DNA from: Gnetum montanum
Taxonomy: Eukaryota > Streptophyta > Gnetopsida > Gnetales > Gnetaceae
Direction: 5' to 3'
Assembly: GCA_015680685.1 (NCBI GenBank)
Contig: MNCI01025357.1
Span: 223,179-287,178 of the forward strand
Length of the DNA: 64,000 nucleotides
How positions within the stretch are numbered: the stretch's first letter is position 1; each line of letters begins with the position of its first letter. Position numbers and translations under genes: made by a program. Below, one piece after another: positions 1 through 11,940 of this stretch. The notes under the pieces were generated by a model. The model was not told the origin of the DNA and ran no database searches. It saw nothing but the letters and a program-made list of their open reading frames with translations.

Positions 1-73
1 TACGCGAAATTGCAGGGGACGACGTGATATCACGTATGCGATATCGCGGCCCATGCGATATCGCGTCTCATCA
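1..73 (-). repeat. LTR end fragment, F family
   Basis: This is the terminal part of an LTR in reverse orientation, cut by the window edge. It contains the GCGATATCGC-type palindromes and ends in CTCATCA, as the complete reverse-oriented copy at 57956-58965 does. It stops where a forward LTR sequence resumes at 74, so it appears to be inserted in that LTR. Confidence 0.75.
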
Positions 74-210
74 CTTGGGAAGATAACAATTAACTAACCC
101 ATTCTTGTTCTGTGAAGGCGCATAAGCATTTAGTCCTTGGAATTCGATCAGATCGTGCGTGAATGCTCGTATTCATATGGTTGAGTGTAGGGGTACCTCG
201 CTCCTCATCA
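74..210 (+). repeat. LTR 3' end (R/U5), C/F family
   Basis: This forward LTR fragment starts at cttgggaag and ends in CCTCATCA at 210. It matches the reverse complement of the outer part of the LTRs at 41233 and 51413, including the gggtacc block and a caattcc-like stretch near the end. Its 5' part lies beyond the reverse LTR ending at 73, so this is an LTR interrupted by another LTR. What follows at 211 is unrelated LINE sequence. Confidence 0.7.
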
Positions 211-2271
211 ACTTTGTAGATAATTCTTTTTTTATAATTGACAATTCTCTGCAACATATCAATAACCTTTTAGCTAGAGTGGAAGATTAGTGCATGTTAT
301 CTAGCTCTCAGATTAATTGGTAAAAATATGTTTTTTATTATAATGACAATATTGATTAGTGTGTTACTTTCAAGACTTGGAAAATATTTTAAAAAGATTA
401 TCTTTAAAATATTAGAAATACCTTTTTCTTTTGATCCTAATCTTACTATTTTGGGTCATTATGTGGTTGATAAAATTGAAAAGAAGCTTGATAAATAGAA
501 TGAAAAAAAGCTCCCCATTGTTGGCAAAGTGTTAGTTATTAAGTAAATACTTCAATTAACTCAAGTTTATTACTCTAGTTGTTGGACTCCTAAAACTTTT
601 TATGATAGAATTAGTCTTATTATCCATTAGTTTCTTTGGTCTACTAAGCAACATAGAAAAGGTTTGTCTAGAGTTGTTTGGGATATCTGCACTTGTAGCA
701 ACAAAGATGGAGGACTTGTCCTCATTAATTATTGTAACTAGGGTATTTCTCTTATAGCAAAATAGATTGCAAAGTGCATTAATGAAGATTATATTTGGAT
801 GCTTCTTTTAAAAAACAAACTTATGTAAGAAAAACCTAAGAATGATAATAATTGGTCTTCTAATACTCTATTCATTGTTTTCTTTTTCCTTAGATCATTT
901 CTATTTGGTTTTCCAATTCTTAAACAAATTTAGAAGACTAAGTGCAAGTTTAGTAAATATTGGAATTATAATTTTAGAATATATGCTTAATTAAATTAGC
1001 CCATGGTAACTTCCTTTTAATGAAGTAGCTTGGGCTACTAATGCATCTAGATTATGTACCACTTGGAGAAAATTTGGGATTAATGTAGTTTTTGGGCTAA
1101 ATATACATGATAGATGGATTACTTGGAATGAAGCTTCTAGCCTTTATGGTTTGAATAAAAAAAGAAACAGAAATTTTAAAAAAGTAATTTCTAATCTTGA
1201 GAATTTATTTAAAGTTGACAATAGTTTTGCATTAGGATTTTCTAGATATTTTTTGAAATGATGGCAAATCTATTTTTTCTTTTAATTCAAAAGTTGTTTA
1301 TGAGATTATTACAAAGAATGATTTTATTCATAACAAATTCAACAAGGCCTAGAAAATGTAATTATCCTCATAGTTTTGGATGAGGAAAATGAAAGATATT
1401 TAGAGAGCTTCTACATTTCCAAAAATTCCTATTGTTTTATGGTGTTTTATTTATCAAGGTCTTCCTTTTGTCATTTGTCTTAAACATATAAGAAATGTTT
1501 TTCGTCAATGTCTTCTTTGTAGAAGTGAAGACTCATTTGATCATGTTTTTTTTAAATGTCCTATTACTTAGCATGCTTGGAAATCGACATCCAAAAGTTA
1601 TAACAACTTTCAATCAAGCATCAATAAAGTCATTCTTAGTGATTAGCTTACTTTGTCTAATTCCTTTCTTTGCATTTGGAAATGTCTTCAATTACTTTTC
1701 CTATACTCTATTTAGACACTTCAATGTGTAGTTATTTTTTAGCACCAAAAACATAACTATGACCTTTCTTTAGAAGTCAAATACCATATTCTCAAAGATG
1801 TCACTTTTTAGCTACAACTTTAAGCAAAAAAGCTCATAGTCAAAGTTAAACAATTAATTTGTTTTCTACACTATTATTTTTTTAGAGGCTCAAAGATGGG
1901 AAGCTTTCAGCTTTTGGTGCTATTTGTTCTTTATTTTTTATTGATGTATTTTTTATCTTTAAAGAGAGTTTTCTCCTTCTCTTTGCAAGAATCCCTTTAG
2001 TAAATAGTGAAAACTTGTGAAAGTGCTTTTGAATAAGGGCAAGGCTTGATCTTCTTCCTATCCTAAAGGTGAGGTTTTTTAGGATTAATTGTAAGAATGA
2101 AAACCTAGAAAGGCATTTCCAAAACCATTGAGCTTTTAACTCTCTCTTTGATGGTATGATGTACTTCGAATTTTTTAAATATTATTTTTCGTTTTTGGGA
2201 GGTTAAACATTCCCCTTAGGTTGCTTAAGTACCTTTTACATCAACTTGAACTAGGATCTTAAAAAAAAAGT
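211..2271 (+). mobile_element. Decayed L1-type LINE, 3' part
   Basis: Conceptual translation with many frameshifts and stops matches the C-terminal half of plant L1 ORF2. Around 630-720 it reads FLWSTKQHRKGL followed by VVWDIC and KDGGL, the conserved block after the RT domain. Around 1420-1600 it reads like the zinc-binding RVT domain, with CLLC, a downstream DHVFFKCP and the intervening spacing. Only the last third of ORF2 remains. A short A-run near 2263-2271 may be the tail. The endonuclease and RT core are absent, probably cut off by the LTR ending at 210. It is not functional. Confidence 0.7.
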
Positions 2272-2561
2272 TTCAATCTATAAAAAGATAAATTTTGAAT
2301 TTTAATTTATAAAAATTAAAATTTTACCTTTTTATAAAAATAATTATAAATTCAAAAGTAGCTTGTTATTAGCTTTTTATAAAAAAAAATGAGTATTATT
2401 ACAATGATAAGACATATAAAATTCTAATTTGACTATATATATCTTAAGGGTTAAAAAAAGGTTTAGGTTATAAAGTAAATATTGTTTAAAAATATTTTGC
2501 GTACAACTCTTTGATCATAATGGCATGGTATGATAGGTAAGCCCCAAGTGATTGCTATGCA

Positions 2562-2624
2562 GCAGAATTTAGCCTAGTGGTATAGGTCTTGGCTTAATAA
2601 CCCCAGGTTATAAAGGTTATAAAC
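2562..2624 (+). repeat. tRNA-like segment, possible SINE head
   Basis: TAGCCTAGTGG resembles a pol III box A, and GGTTATAAAC about 40 bases later resembles a weakened box B. Plant tRNA-derived SINEs begin with this kind of sequence. No cloverleaf, target duplication or clear tail was established, so this is a weak call. Confidence 0.3.
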
Positions 2625-2769
2625 TAATAAAAAACAATCTTTAAAAGGTAACCACAAAAGAAGAAATTATCTTTTGTAGAATTTAATTTTGTACATGAAT
2701 AACTCCCTCCCTTTCAAAACTATAAAATGTTCTTTTGAAAAAAAGAAACAAAATAAAAATAAATAAAAA

Positions 2770-3600
2770 GAGTTTTAGTGGTTTACGTTCATTACAAAAT
2801 CGGACAGTCTTCGCCAACTTCTGCTTTTTCTTGCGATCGTGGTACAATTACAGAATACATGGACGCTATAACCCCAGAAAGCACATTGCTTCCAATGGCC
2901 ATGGAAACACGCACAGGACTGGGTATCCCAGAACCAGCAAAAGAATTTCAGCTTGCATTACTGCTATTGAGGATGAAAGCCTGACATGCTCAACTGCTGG
3001 ATTGCCATCTGTCATGCTTATTATATCGTCAGACCCATATTTCTCTATGGCTGCTTTAAGCAGAGACGACGAAACGAGTTCTAGTTTTAACCATATTTTG
3101 TTATTCCTAAATGCGTAACTGGACAGATTGGACAGAGAGAAATAGGAATGCTTAAGCAGAGCCCTGTATATGACTCTGCAAGCTCTTACAGAATATTGCT
3201 ACATTGATGAATTGGCAAATGGCAATGAACTACTTTGAATTGAATAATTATGATCGTGTTCTAGCGTAGTGTAATGTTTCCGTGAAAGAAAAGCGGGACT
3301 CTGTCAGGCTGGAGATGGATGCCAGGGCAATATTTTATGATTATGTGCATGTGGCCAGAAGTCTTGGGTTTCCTTCGGATGGCTCAAATTTCGCTATTGA
3401 TGTGGTATTTAAGGAAGACACGTGGTTCACAAACAAGAGCACTGACGCCAAAGATTGTGAGCATTCTGATATTTTGGGTTCAGTGGCTCACCCGGAGGAG
3501 GATGAGAAGCATGAGTTTCGAAAGCGTTATGTATTGCCGCAATGTATTGGTGCCCAATATTGTTAAAGGGTTTCTTCGATCTTAGTTGAGAAAGGGTAAT
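2770..3600. other. Unrecognised, less AT-rich patch; possible broken gene fragments
   Basis: This stretch is visibly richer in G and C than its surroundings and has codon-like texture on both strands. The + strand has an open frame at 3282-3566 (94 codons, containing ARSLGFPSDGSNFAIDVVF) and another at 2778-2984. The - strand from about 3090 to 2790 also reads fairly open, with one likely frameshift near 2945. No domain, start context or splice structure is recognised. It could be pieces of an old host gene or of an unrelated transposon. Confidence 0.25.
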
Positions 3601-3810
3601 GATGAAATGGAAATGGAATTTGCTGTGAATGAGAATGTAATCGTGAGTGATATAAAGTTTGTTTGAAACACGCTTAAGCAGATCAAGACTCTGTATCTCC
3701 TGCCAAAAGCAGTTGCCGTCAACATGCCCGATAGAATGAAATCATGGCCTTGCTCGAAGAAAGAAGAATAAATTTATTGAAGAACCGCAAACACCGAAAG
3801 CACTTTGCTG

Positions 3811-3832
3811 TTATTATTATTATTATTATTAT
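3811..3832 (+). repeat. (TTA)n microsatellite
   Basis: About seven uninterrupted TTA units, directly visible. Confidence 0.9.
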
Positions 3833-4136
3833 ATAGTTTAGCTAGATCAAGGTTGCTGAAATGTTTTCTCCATTGTCTAGAGAAACCAAAGAGGCTATTA
3901 ATTTGTGTCTGTTGTAGAATATCTTTAAAATTTTTATATATTGCAGAGCTGTATTATCTGCTGCTGGGTAGCTTTTATGCTTTGCATAAATACTGCTTGT
4001 AGCATAGTTACCAGCGACGGATTTGAAATGTTTCGCGTTTTATGTTTCGAAACGAAACCCGTTTCAAAACACCGTTACACCGTTACATTCAGTGTTCACT
4101 GTTGCTACCAAGTTCAAAGGTTTTAAATTAAATATC

Positions 4137-4325
4137 AGCCTAAAATTTTAAAAATAACAGAATTGAATCATCTAATATACTATATTTTAATGTAAATGTA
4201 AATTTTTTTTCATTTATATCCAAAAGGTTATACTATCTTAAAATTTAAAAAATAAGCAGAATTGAATAACCTACTATGCTATATTTTAATGAAAATGCAA
4301 TTTTTTCATTTCTATCCAAATATAT
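4137..4325 (+). repeat. Imperfect tandem duplication, about 100-bp unit
   Basis: Two diverged copies share the blocks cagaattgaat, ctatattttaatg and tttcattt...atccaaa in the same order, at roughly 4158-4230 and 4257-4320. The surrounding DNA is AT-rich and non-coding. Apart from a short stretch at 5028-5046 (ccatgctaggcacagggcc) resembling the start of the Tat-A LTR, I see nothing recognisable from 3833 to 5334. Confidence 0.6.
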
Positions 4326-5339
4326 ATTTTTAGTTTGAATGCATTTTGAAAGTAAACATATTCAAAATTGTATATACTAACATTAAAATTGCTAAAAGGT
4401 TTTTTATTCGCAACCTTCCCTTTCTCCGTTTTATGTCACATTTTTGTTGCCGTCAGGTTGCTCCATGGCTTGTCGCTTGTCGCTGACAATTTGTGAACGA
4501 GCAAACAAATAAAGAAGCACTGGAACTGTGCGGACTGGATGGTTATTTTAATATTTGCTTTTTAAGGTGCCGTGCACATCATAATGTTATATAGCTAACA
4601 GTTGTGGCTTTTGTTACCTGAATTGGTATTGAGATGGAATACATGTAAGAATAACAATGGTGGAAGACAGAATAAAGAATTATCAACATCCAGCCAGATG
4701 TTGCATAATTTTATTTATGCAACAAGTGATTATAGATAATCCTCACAGATACCAGAGCTAAGACTGATCATCAGCAGAATCGCAGAACAAGACTGTTGAA
4801 GACAGCAATGAAAAATTATAGAGAAGTATTGGTATTGGCTTACAGCAGCTCTGCCGAAGAATCAGGAAGAAGTAAACGTTTTGTATTTGGCAAACCACAT
4901 TTAAAACATTTGTCCATAATTTGGCGTTGTGGACGGAAACACAACGTGGAACGTGAGTTGCAAGTCAGAACATTTTGTTATACTAATCTGGGTGAGCAAC
5001 GTTCATGGTATTAACATTACCACAATGTCCATGCTAGGCACAGGGCCATAGACTTATTGGTCTAATCACCAAGGTATGGTTTCATGATTTGAATAGGGGT
5101 ACTTTTAACGAGAGGTACCATGCAACTTTTAAATTATTGTCATTTATCAACAAAACTCCCTCTGCGCATAACAATGACCCTTACTTATAGTTTGTTTTCA
5201 GGTTTTGACCCTCCCCTTTCTCCTAAAATGATGTCCCCTAAGTATATTTTGCTTAACTTCTACTGACAGCATTATTATATGTACAAAAGAAAATGCAATT
5301 GACATTTAAGGGGTTGTTATAAGAACTAAATGATGGTAC

Positions 5340-6866
5340 TGTCGAGGCCAACCTCACCCATGCTAGGCATAGGGCCTTGATCAAGAGTGACCACCATTAA
5401 AACAATAGTATTTCGATAAGCAACAGAGAGATTCTGAAGGTGAAGCAAGCATTGAATATGAATTCCAACCATTTGTTGAAGAAACCAGGCAAGATGGATA
5501 TAAAGTATTTAGGCATTTTGGATGTAATTCGTTTGATGTATGCCAACACCAAGCAAGCAACTTTTTTTTTTTTTACAAAGTAAAGCAAAGCAATTGTCTA
5601 TTTGCTGGTGGGCTTTGTTGGCCCGTAAAAAATAGATTCTAAAAGAAAAATAAATTAATACAGAACAAATCATGAGCAATAGAACTGCGCTAAAGAGTAC
5701 GTCACCCACCAAAAAATAAAAAATAAAAGGAATGAGGACCGACCAATGTGTATTGAAAAAAATAAAATATAAACTTAAAGCTTATTTTCTTTTTTTATTT
5801 CAGGTGGCTCATGTTGCAGTTGATGTGGAAAAGGCAACTTGCAGTTTAGGGTTAGGGTTTTTCTCTCTCCGGGCCACTATTTAAAGGGGACGTAGGCCTG
5901 TTTCTTAAAGAAGGCGAAGAGATCTAGGTGCAGAGGCAGGGTTTCTGAGAAGCGCAAATCTGGAGGCGCAGAGGATGGGTTTCTCAGGCTAGAGGGGGCA
6001 GCACTTGTTTTCTTTGAGAGCATCTTTCTCTGTTCCTTGTTTTCTTTGATTTAGTTGATTGGGTTTTTGTCTCTGTTTTCCTGTCCGTGTTTTGAATCCT
6101 GTAATTAATTTTAAAACATGTTTATCATTCTTTTTAAATCAGAACTTTGAGTAAGATTTTCTGTTCCGATCATTTTGTTCGGATCTTCGTATGAGTAACG
6201 AGGATCTTGACGGTTTACTTTAATTTTCGAGGTTTTCCTCTAATAAGGATTCTGTCTTTGAATTCCATTTATTTGAATCTGTGCTTTGATTTTGAACAAT
6301 TTATCCATTTCATGGATCCTTGCAATTTAGCTTTGGTGTATCGGGTGTAATTTGATAGTGGCAACCGTCTATCTATTTTTTATTTTTTTTATATAAGAAT
6401 TCCTGTATACTTTGACTAAATATAAAAGATTAAGCCGGAGGAGGTCGCTGTGATCATAGGTGTAGGTGACACTGAGCAGTGATCAAGGCCTCTTCTAGGA
6501 CGTCTAACCCCTGTCTGGAGACGGTGGCTAAATCTTCCTTCTATTTAGAGCACTAAATAAGTTTTAATTTTAATTTGAATTTATCTTTTTTTCTGTCATT
6601 TATTTTATTCAAAACCCACACAAATATTTAATTTTGATTTTTAATTATTTTACTATCTTTTTCAAGATTTAATAGAATTTTCATAAAATCAAATTTAATT
6701 TTTTAATATTTTGCTTAAAATATTATGATTATTATTATTGTCACATCACCCTTTTCAGTTGAGACCATTCCTAGGTTTCCGTACCCATACGGGAGGTGCC
6801 TTAGGCGATAGTCTCCTAAAATGAGTTTTCACAGGTGTTTGCGTGTCTAAAATTTACGCATCAACA
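5340..6866 (+). repeat. Tat-A 5' LTR
   Basis: Direct copy of 14592-16117, 1527 bp, TG...CA ended. Near its 3' end it keeps the block ccgtacccatacgggaggtgcc shared with the other LTR. A diverged reverse copy of that end also lies at 16805-17045. Confidence 0.95.
5845..5885 (+). promoter_or_regulatory. Tat-A LTR core promoter: telo-box plus TATA-like box
   Basis: TTTAGGGTTAGGGTTT (5845-5860) contains the plant telo-box motif. About 18 bases later comes TATTTAAA (5878-5885), a plausible TATA box. The same pair is kept in the 3' LTR at 15091-15106 and 15124-15131. Use as a promoter is inferred from position and conservation. Confidence 0.6.
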
Positions 6867-6871
6867 CCTTT

Positions 6872-6890
6872 TTGGCACTAAAAGGAGAGC
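6872..6890 (+). other. Tat-A primer-binding site (mutated)
   Basis: TTGGCACTAAAAGGAGAGC lies 5 bases after the LTR. It differs at three positions from TTGGCGCTAGAAGGAGGGC, the site seen in palindrome-E at 19970-19988 and familiar from Tat elements. Confidence 0.7.
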
Positions 6891-7254
6891 AGTTTCTCAA
6901 CCTTTTCTTTATTTTCCTTTTACGTTTCTTTTTCTTTAAAAAAAAATTATCATACTTTTTATTACTATCTTTAATTTTTGCCTCCCTATTTTCAGTTTCA
7001 TTGCTCTATTTTAGTTTCATTTTCAAATTTCCAAATTTATATTCTAGCAATCCTTTTTAATTTGTTTTTTTTTGAAATTTATTTTAGGTGATTTAAATTA
7101 TTTTAATTTTTATTTACTTTTCTGAAATTTTACAATTTCAATTTTACTTTTAAAAATTTTTTAAAATAAAAAATATAGTATTCAAATGTTTTTTTTATTT
7201 TCTTTAATTTTCACAGTTTATTAGCATTTTACATTTCTTGTTATTTTTCATTTT

Positions 7255-9438
7255 ATGAGTGACTTTTCTTACGGAGTATCTCAACAAAGAACTCATACTC
7301 CTACCCCTAGTCAACCAGCTACTCGTCAATTTACTTTGAGAAAACAATGAGCTTCACTTTTTCTAAGTTCAATTCCTAGAAAACCTCGGACTAAGATGGC
7401 AGCCCATCAACCCCCGGCTCCCTTAGTAAGAAACCCTTTTAACTTTCACAACTACCATGACATCCCAAAATCCCTTTAAAACATAAATCTGTTCTTTGAT
7501 CCTACAACCCCTACGAATGATGCCCGCGAACACATACAATGTTTCGAAACTTTATTAGGGATCCACAACATTATACGGAATGATGTGACATGCAAGGTGT
7601 TTGTAACAACATTTAGGACCAAAGCAACTCAATGGTTCTTAATGCTTCCTGATGCCTCTATTAACACATGGCAAGAATTCAAAAATAAGTTTTTGAATCA
7701 ATTTGACAAATTTACAAGCCCTACTATTGTATCAAGCAACTTTACCAGCCTAAGAAAGCTATCCAGGGAAAATGTTAGGGATTATAACCTTAGATTCCTT
7801 CATCAACTAACCTATGTGCCAAATGAGATGCGACCACAACCAGATGGTATCCTCAACTTCTATCTCTCTACTATTGATCCATTCTTCGCTTATGCTATCA
7901 AATCTGATCCCAACATAACGGAAATACAAGGTGCAATGTCAAAAGCCATGGAATTAGAGCAAATAACCCTTATGAACAGCATCAAAACCCAATTTGGGAT
8001 GATGAGTGTTAGTAACCCTATGCAATCAAACCCACTCCTACCAACTTTTCAAACATCTAATGTCATGCCTCAAGCTATTTCTCCCTTTCAATCAACTCAA
8101 CCTTTAAGTAATTACTCACAAGGCCCCATGTCCTCTTCATTCTTACCATCCAACATTGGTTTGAATGATGACCAATCAAAAGCCTTGATTCAATCCATTA
8201 TCAACCCAAACGGGACATCAAGTTTTGTTGAAGCACCAACTCAAACTCAAAATTAGATGATCCAAATACTCACTTCACTACAAAAACTATCCAATGAAGT
8301 GGTTGAGCTATAGAGAAACAATAACAAAGGCCCTATACAACCAGAAAAACCAAGTGTATCAATCAACGATGATTATTGCCGTCTTCATAATATGAGGCAA
8401 CATTCTGAAAAGACTTGCCCTCAATTCACGGCATTGTATGGTGACAATACCCAAGGGCAACAAAATGGGAAAACCCCTATCATGGTTCTTGATGTACCTC
8501 ATGAGATAGAAAATGAAGAGGTTTCCTCATTAGAACAAGTCATGGTAGGCGACCCTAACCCACACAACACTCGCTACCGCAAAATCAGTGACATTATGAA
8601 TACTACACAACAACAAACTAGGAACAATTTCTATACACCTCCAAACAAAATATTTTCTATTCAAAACAATGCAAACAATCAATCTAGGTCATCCCAAGTA
8701 ATTGCCCCACAACAACCAAACCCCCCGTTTGTACTTAGGAGAGTTCCATCTCAACAAGAAGCCAAAGATGAACATAAGAATTATGATTTGGTTGAGGACT
8801 TAAAAAGAGTTAAAGCCAACATTTCAATGTATGACCTCCTACACTTTAACGAAATGAAAGAAGTGATTCGGGATATGGTTCATATACCTGTAGCCCAAAC
8901 AGAAAAATCCCCAATTCCCAAAAGGCAAGTTCACTTTGCAGAAAGTCCTAACATGTTATCAGTACAAAACGTGAGTAATCCCATGTCTAGCAAAAAGGAT
9001 CATCCCCCTTTCCTAACCACTTTGATTATTTTAGGAAAGAATGTCCATAACTATTTAATGGATTCAGGTGCAACTGTTAGTGTTATGCCTCTTGACATTT
9101 GTAACACCTTAGGAGCACAAATGATACCACAAACTAAAAATGTGATTCAACTTGATGGATCTAGCGTACCTGTAGTAGGGTTATTAAAAGGAGTAAAAGT
9201 ACAACTTAAGCAATACCCTACATTTACATGCTATACATACATCCTAGTAGTTGACATGAAACCCACATATGGTGTGCTCTTATCTAGAACTTTTGGAGCT
9301 AAGTTTGGGGGCTTCTTTAGGTCAGACTTCTCGAAATTATTGATCCCAGTTAAAGGAAAATCTGAATATATGATTATACCTAGGGAACCCTTTCATAAGC
9401 AAGTGGTAACAACTTTTGATCAACAAACTATGTCTTAA
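7255..9438 (+). pseudogene. Tat-A Gag and protease region (broken)
   Basis: One reading frame runs from ATG 7255 through Gag into the protease, with stops at 7348 (TGA), 7477 (TAA), 8254 (TAG) and about 8311 (TAG). The capsid-like Gag domain lies around 7410-7990 and includes KATQWF and QEFKNKFLNQF. A knuckle-like CRLH...H...C motif lies near 8377-8420. The aspartic protease is at about 8990-9400, with the active-site motif DSGATVS at 9061. Gag would form the particle shell and the protease would cleave the polyprotein. The frame ends at TAA 9436-9438, and the next domain continues in the same frame. The stops make this copy non-functional, and the relatives in element B show the same domains. 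Confidence 0.85.
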
Positions 9439-9468
9439 GGAAATCAAAACAACAATCATTTCGTTGGA

Positions 9469-10380
9469 GTGGTCGAACTAGCACTTGGCGAATATTCCTT
9501 AAATGATGATATAGATGAGGCTACATACGTAAATCCTTTTGCATACACATGTTCCACTCAATACTATCAAGCTTTTAGAGAATATGAGAAGGTGTATGAG
9601 GATATTTTGCCATATCACCAACATGATGGAAAAACCTTTCTTTTTGGTGTCCCACCACCACTAGGAAATGATACAGACATAAGTGAGATTTTAACTAATG
9701 AAATATTAGAAGATGAACCAAAATTTGATGATGATCACTGTTACCTTGATCAAAGGGCCAATTTTTCAGATTTTACAAACTTGAATCCTTGGATATTAAG
9801 AGTGGATGGTGCTTCTTCCAAGAAAGGATGTGGAGCTAGAATAATGCTTATACCTCCTGGTGAAGCTCCTATTCTTAAAGCTATTAATTTCACTCAACCA
9901 ATGACCAACAATATGGTCGAGTATGAAGCACTAATTCATGGGATCAAATTAGCTAAATACTACGATTTGTCCAAACTTAAAATCTATAGCGACTCCCAAC
10001 TGATAGTGAACCAAGCTAATGGTCTCTTTGACAATAAAGACATCACCATGAAAGCATACAAAGCTTACGTTCTTGAACTTATTAAAGAATTTGAACGTGT
10101 AACCATTGAACATGTACCTAGGGAAGAAAATTATATTCCAAATGCACTAGCCCAAATGGCTACCACTTTGGATGTCCCTTTTAAGCATAATGCTTGGGAT
10201 TCAGAAATCATTATCAAAAAGGTGAAGTCTTATTCTATCCCTGATAATATCTCTTCTTTTCAAGTGTTTGTTGATGATGACCATATTTGTAAGTTCCTAT
10301 TTTCTGAAGGAGAATTTAATGATCAAGGAGATACATCCAAGGATGTTGTGTTCTTAAATAAGATATCTCCTGAAACTGCA
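9469..10380 (+). pseudogene. Tat-A archaeal-type RNase H, upstream of RT
   Basis: The domain spans about 9784-10173. Its acidic residues sit in VDGAS, in VEYEALIHG (the glutamate) and in YSDSQLIV. The usual final acidic residue of the DALA block appears as asparagine (NALAQMA). This is the extra (archaeal-type) RNase H known from Tat elements, which would help degrade RNA during cDNA synthesis. In the Tat elements I know, this domain follows the gypsy RNase H and precedes integrase. Here it sits between protease and RT, in one uninterrupted frame with the RT start. The flanking linker, with YEDILPYHQHDG, has a counterpart in element B, which lacks the RNase H itself. Confidence 0.85.
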
Positions 10381-11940
10381 GTTAGAGAAGCTTTATTTGA
10401 TGATCTATACACCAAGGCCCCAGATTTATCTAAAAACAATAATTGGCAAACGTTAGCTCAAACTGAAACAATTCAAGTTCAAAAGGGAGGAAAACAATAC
10501 CTTGTTAAAATAGGAGCTTGTCTACATCCAGATGAAAGACAAAGCTTTGTTGACCTATTACATGAATTTAATGATGTTCTAGCTTGGACGTACAAAGAGC
10601 TTAAGACTTTCAATCCACTAGTGATGACACATACCATTCCCCTTAGGTTAGAAACAAAACCATTCAAGCAAAAGCTTAGACCTGTGAATACAAAGATTGA
10701 AATCCTTATGAAAGCAGAAATTGATAAAGTTCTAGAATCCAAAATAATTTATCCAGTAAGACATTCTTGTTGGATCTCAAACTTAGTACCCGTTAGGAAA
10801 TGAACTGGTGAGTTAAGGTTATGCATTGATTTTCGTAACCTTAATACTTCTTGCATCAAGGATAATTATCCACTCCCTCTAATGGAGGAGTTATTGCAAA
10901 TTGTGAATGATGCTCAAATGTATTCCTTTTTGGATGGGTATTCGAGATATAACCAAATTTTAGTGAAAAAGAAGGACCAATATAAGACAACTTTTACAAC
11001 AAAGTGGGGAACCTTTCAATTTGCTAAAATGCCATTTGGCCTTATAAATGCTGGCTCTACCTTCCAAAGAGCTATGGACAACTTTTGAGGGGCTAATTAG
11101 AAAGTGTATTATTATCTACCTTGATGACTTAACTATTTTCTCTAAAGATAGAGGTATGCACCTTAGAGACCTTAGGAATGTTTTTATGAGATGTAGACAA
11201 TTTGGCATCACCTTGAATGCAAAGAAATCCATCTTTGGTGTTCAAAGTGATAAATTTCTAGGTCATATAGTGACCAAAGAGGTGATTGCGATTGATCCTG
11301 AGCGAGTAAATGCAATTTTAGAAGTACCTTACCCTTTATCCAAGACTGATCTAAGGGCTTTCTTTGGTAAGATTAATTTTGTTAGACGATTTATCCCAAT
11401 TTATGCTGAATTAGTTAGACCATTGAATGACATGCTTAAGAAAGATAGTAATATGCATTGGACAAATGATAGAAAGAATGCGTTTCTTGCTATTAAAGAA
11501 GCAATAATTGATGCACCTATCCTAGCTTCTCCTTGGTATGAAAATGATTTCTACTTATATGCCTTTTCTAGCGATGTTACAGCTGCTGCTATCTTAACCC
11601 AAGACATAAATGATCAAGGTGAAAGACCCATAGCTTTCATGTCTGCACCTTTAAAGGATGCCGAATTAAGATACTCACCCGTAGAGAAGCAATTGTATGC
11701 TGTGATAAAAGCCTTGAAGAAATTCCGCTACTACTTGTTAAACTCAAAAGTCTTTGTCATTGTCCCTGATCCAACCACCATCGCTTTAGCCAAATTACAA
11801 GATCCTAGTGAGAAACGCGCTAAGTGGGTTATGAAGCTTCAAGAATTTGATATTCAATGGAAGGTAGCAAAGTTAGTTAGAGGGACTGGTCTTGCTAAAT
11901 TAATAGCTAAAGCTTCAACCTCGGAAAATTGTGATGCATC
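10381..11940 (+). pseudogene. Tat-A reverse transcriptase and gypsy RNase H (broken)
   Basis: The RT begins about 10510, with the substrate-binding part before KIIYPVRHS. It is interrupted by TGA at 10801 (probably a former tryptophan codon) and by a frameshift near 11080, where the reading moves by one base. The catalytic YLDD is intact at 11117-11128. The gypsy-type RNase H follows (about 11530-11780), with FSSDVTAAAILTQ and RYSPVEKQLYAVI. Together they would copy the element RNA into DNA. Both breaks are single events, so the frame died recently relative to the structure. Confidence 0.88.

Noticed and set aside
1495-1731. Small membrane-like protein
   Set aside because: It is an off-frame reading of the LINE zinc-binding RT tail.
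6872-7060. Hydrophobic F/L-rich small frame
   Set aside because: It is T-rich leader sequence of Tat-A between primer site and Gag.
9469-10173. Host RNase H gene inside Tat-A
   Set aside because: It is in the same frame as protease and RT and has the Tat archaeal-type motif set.
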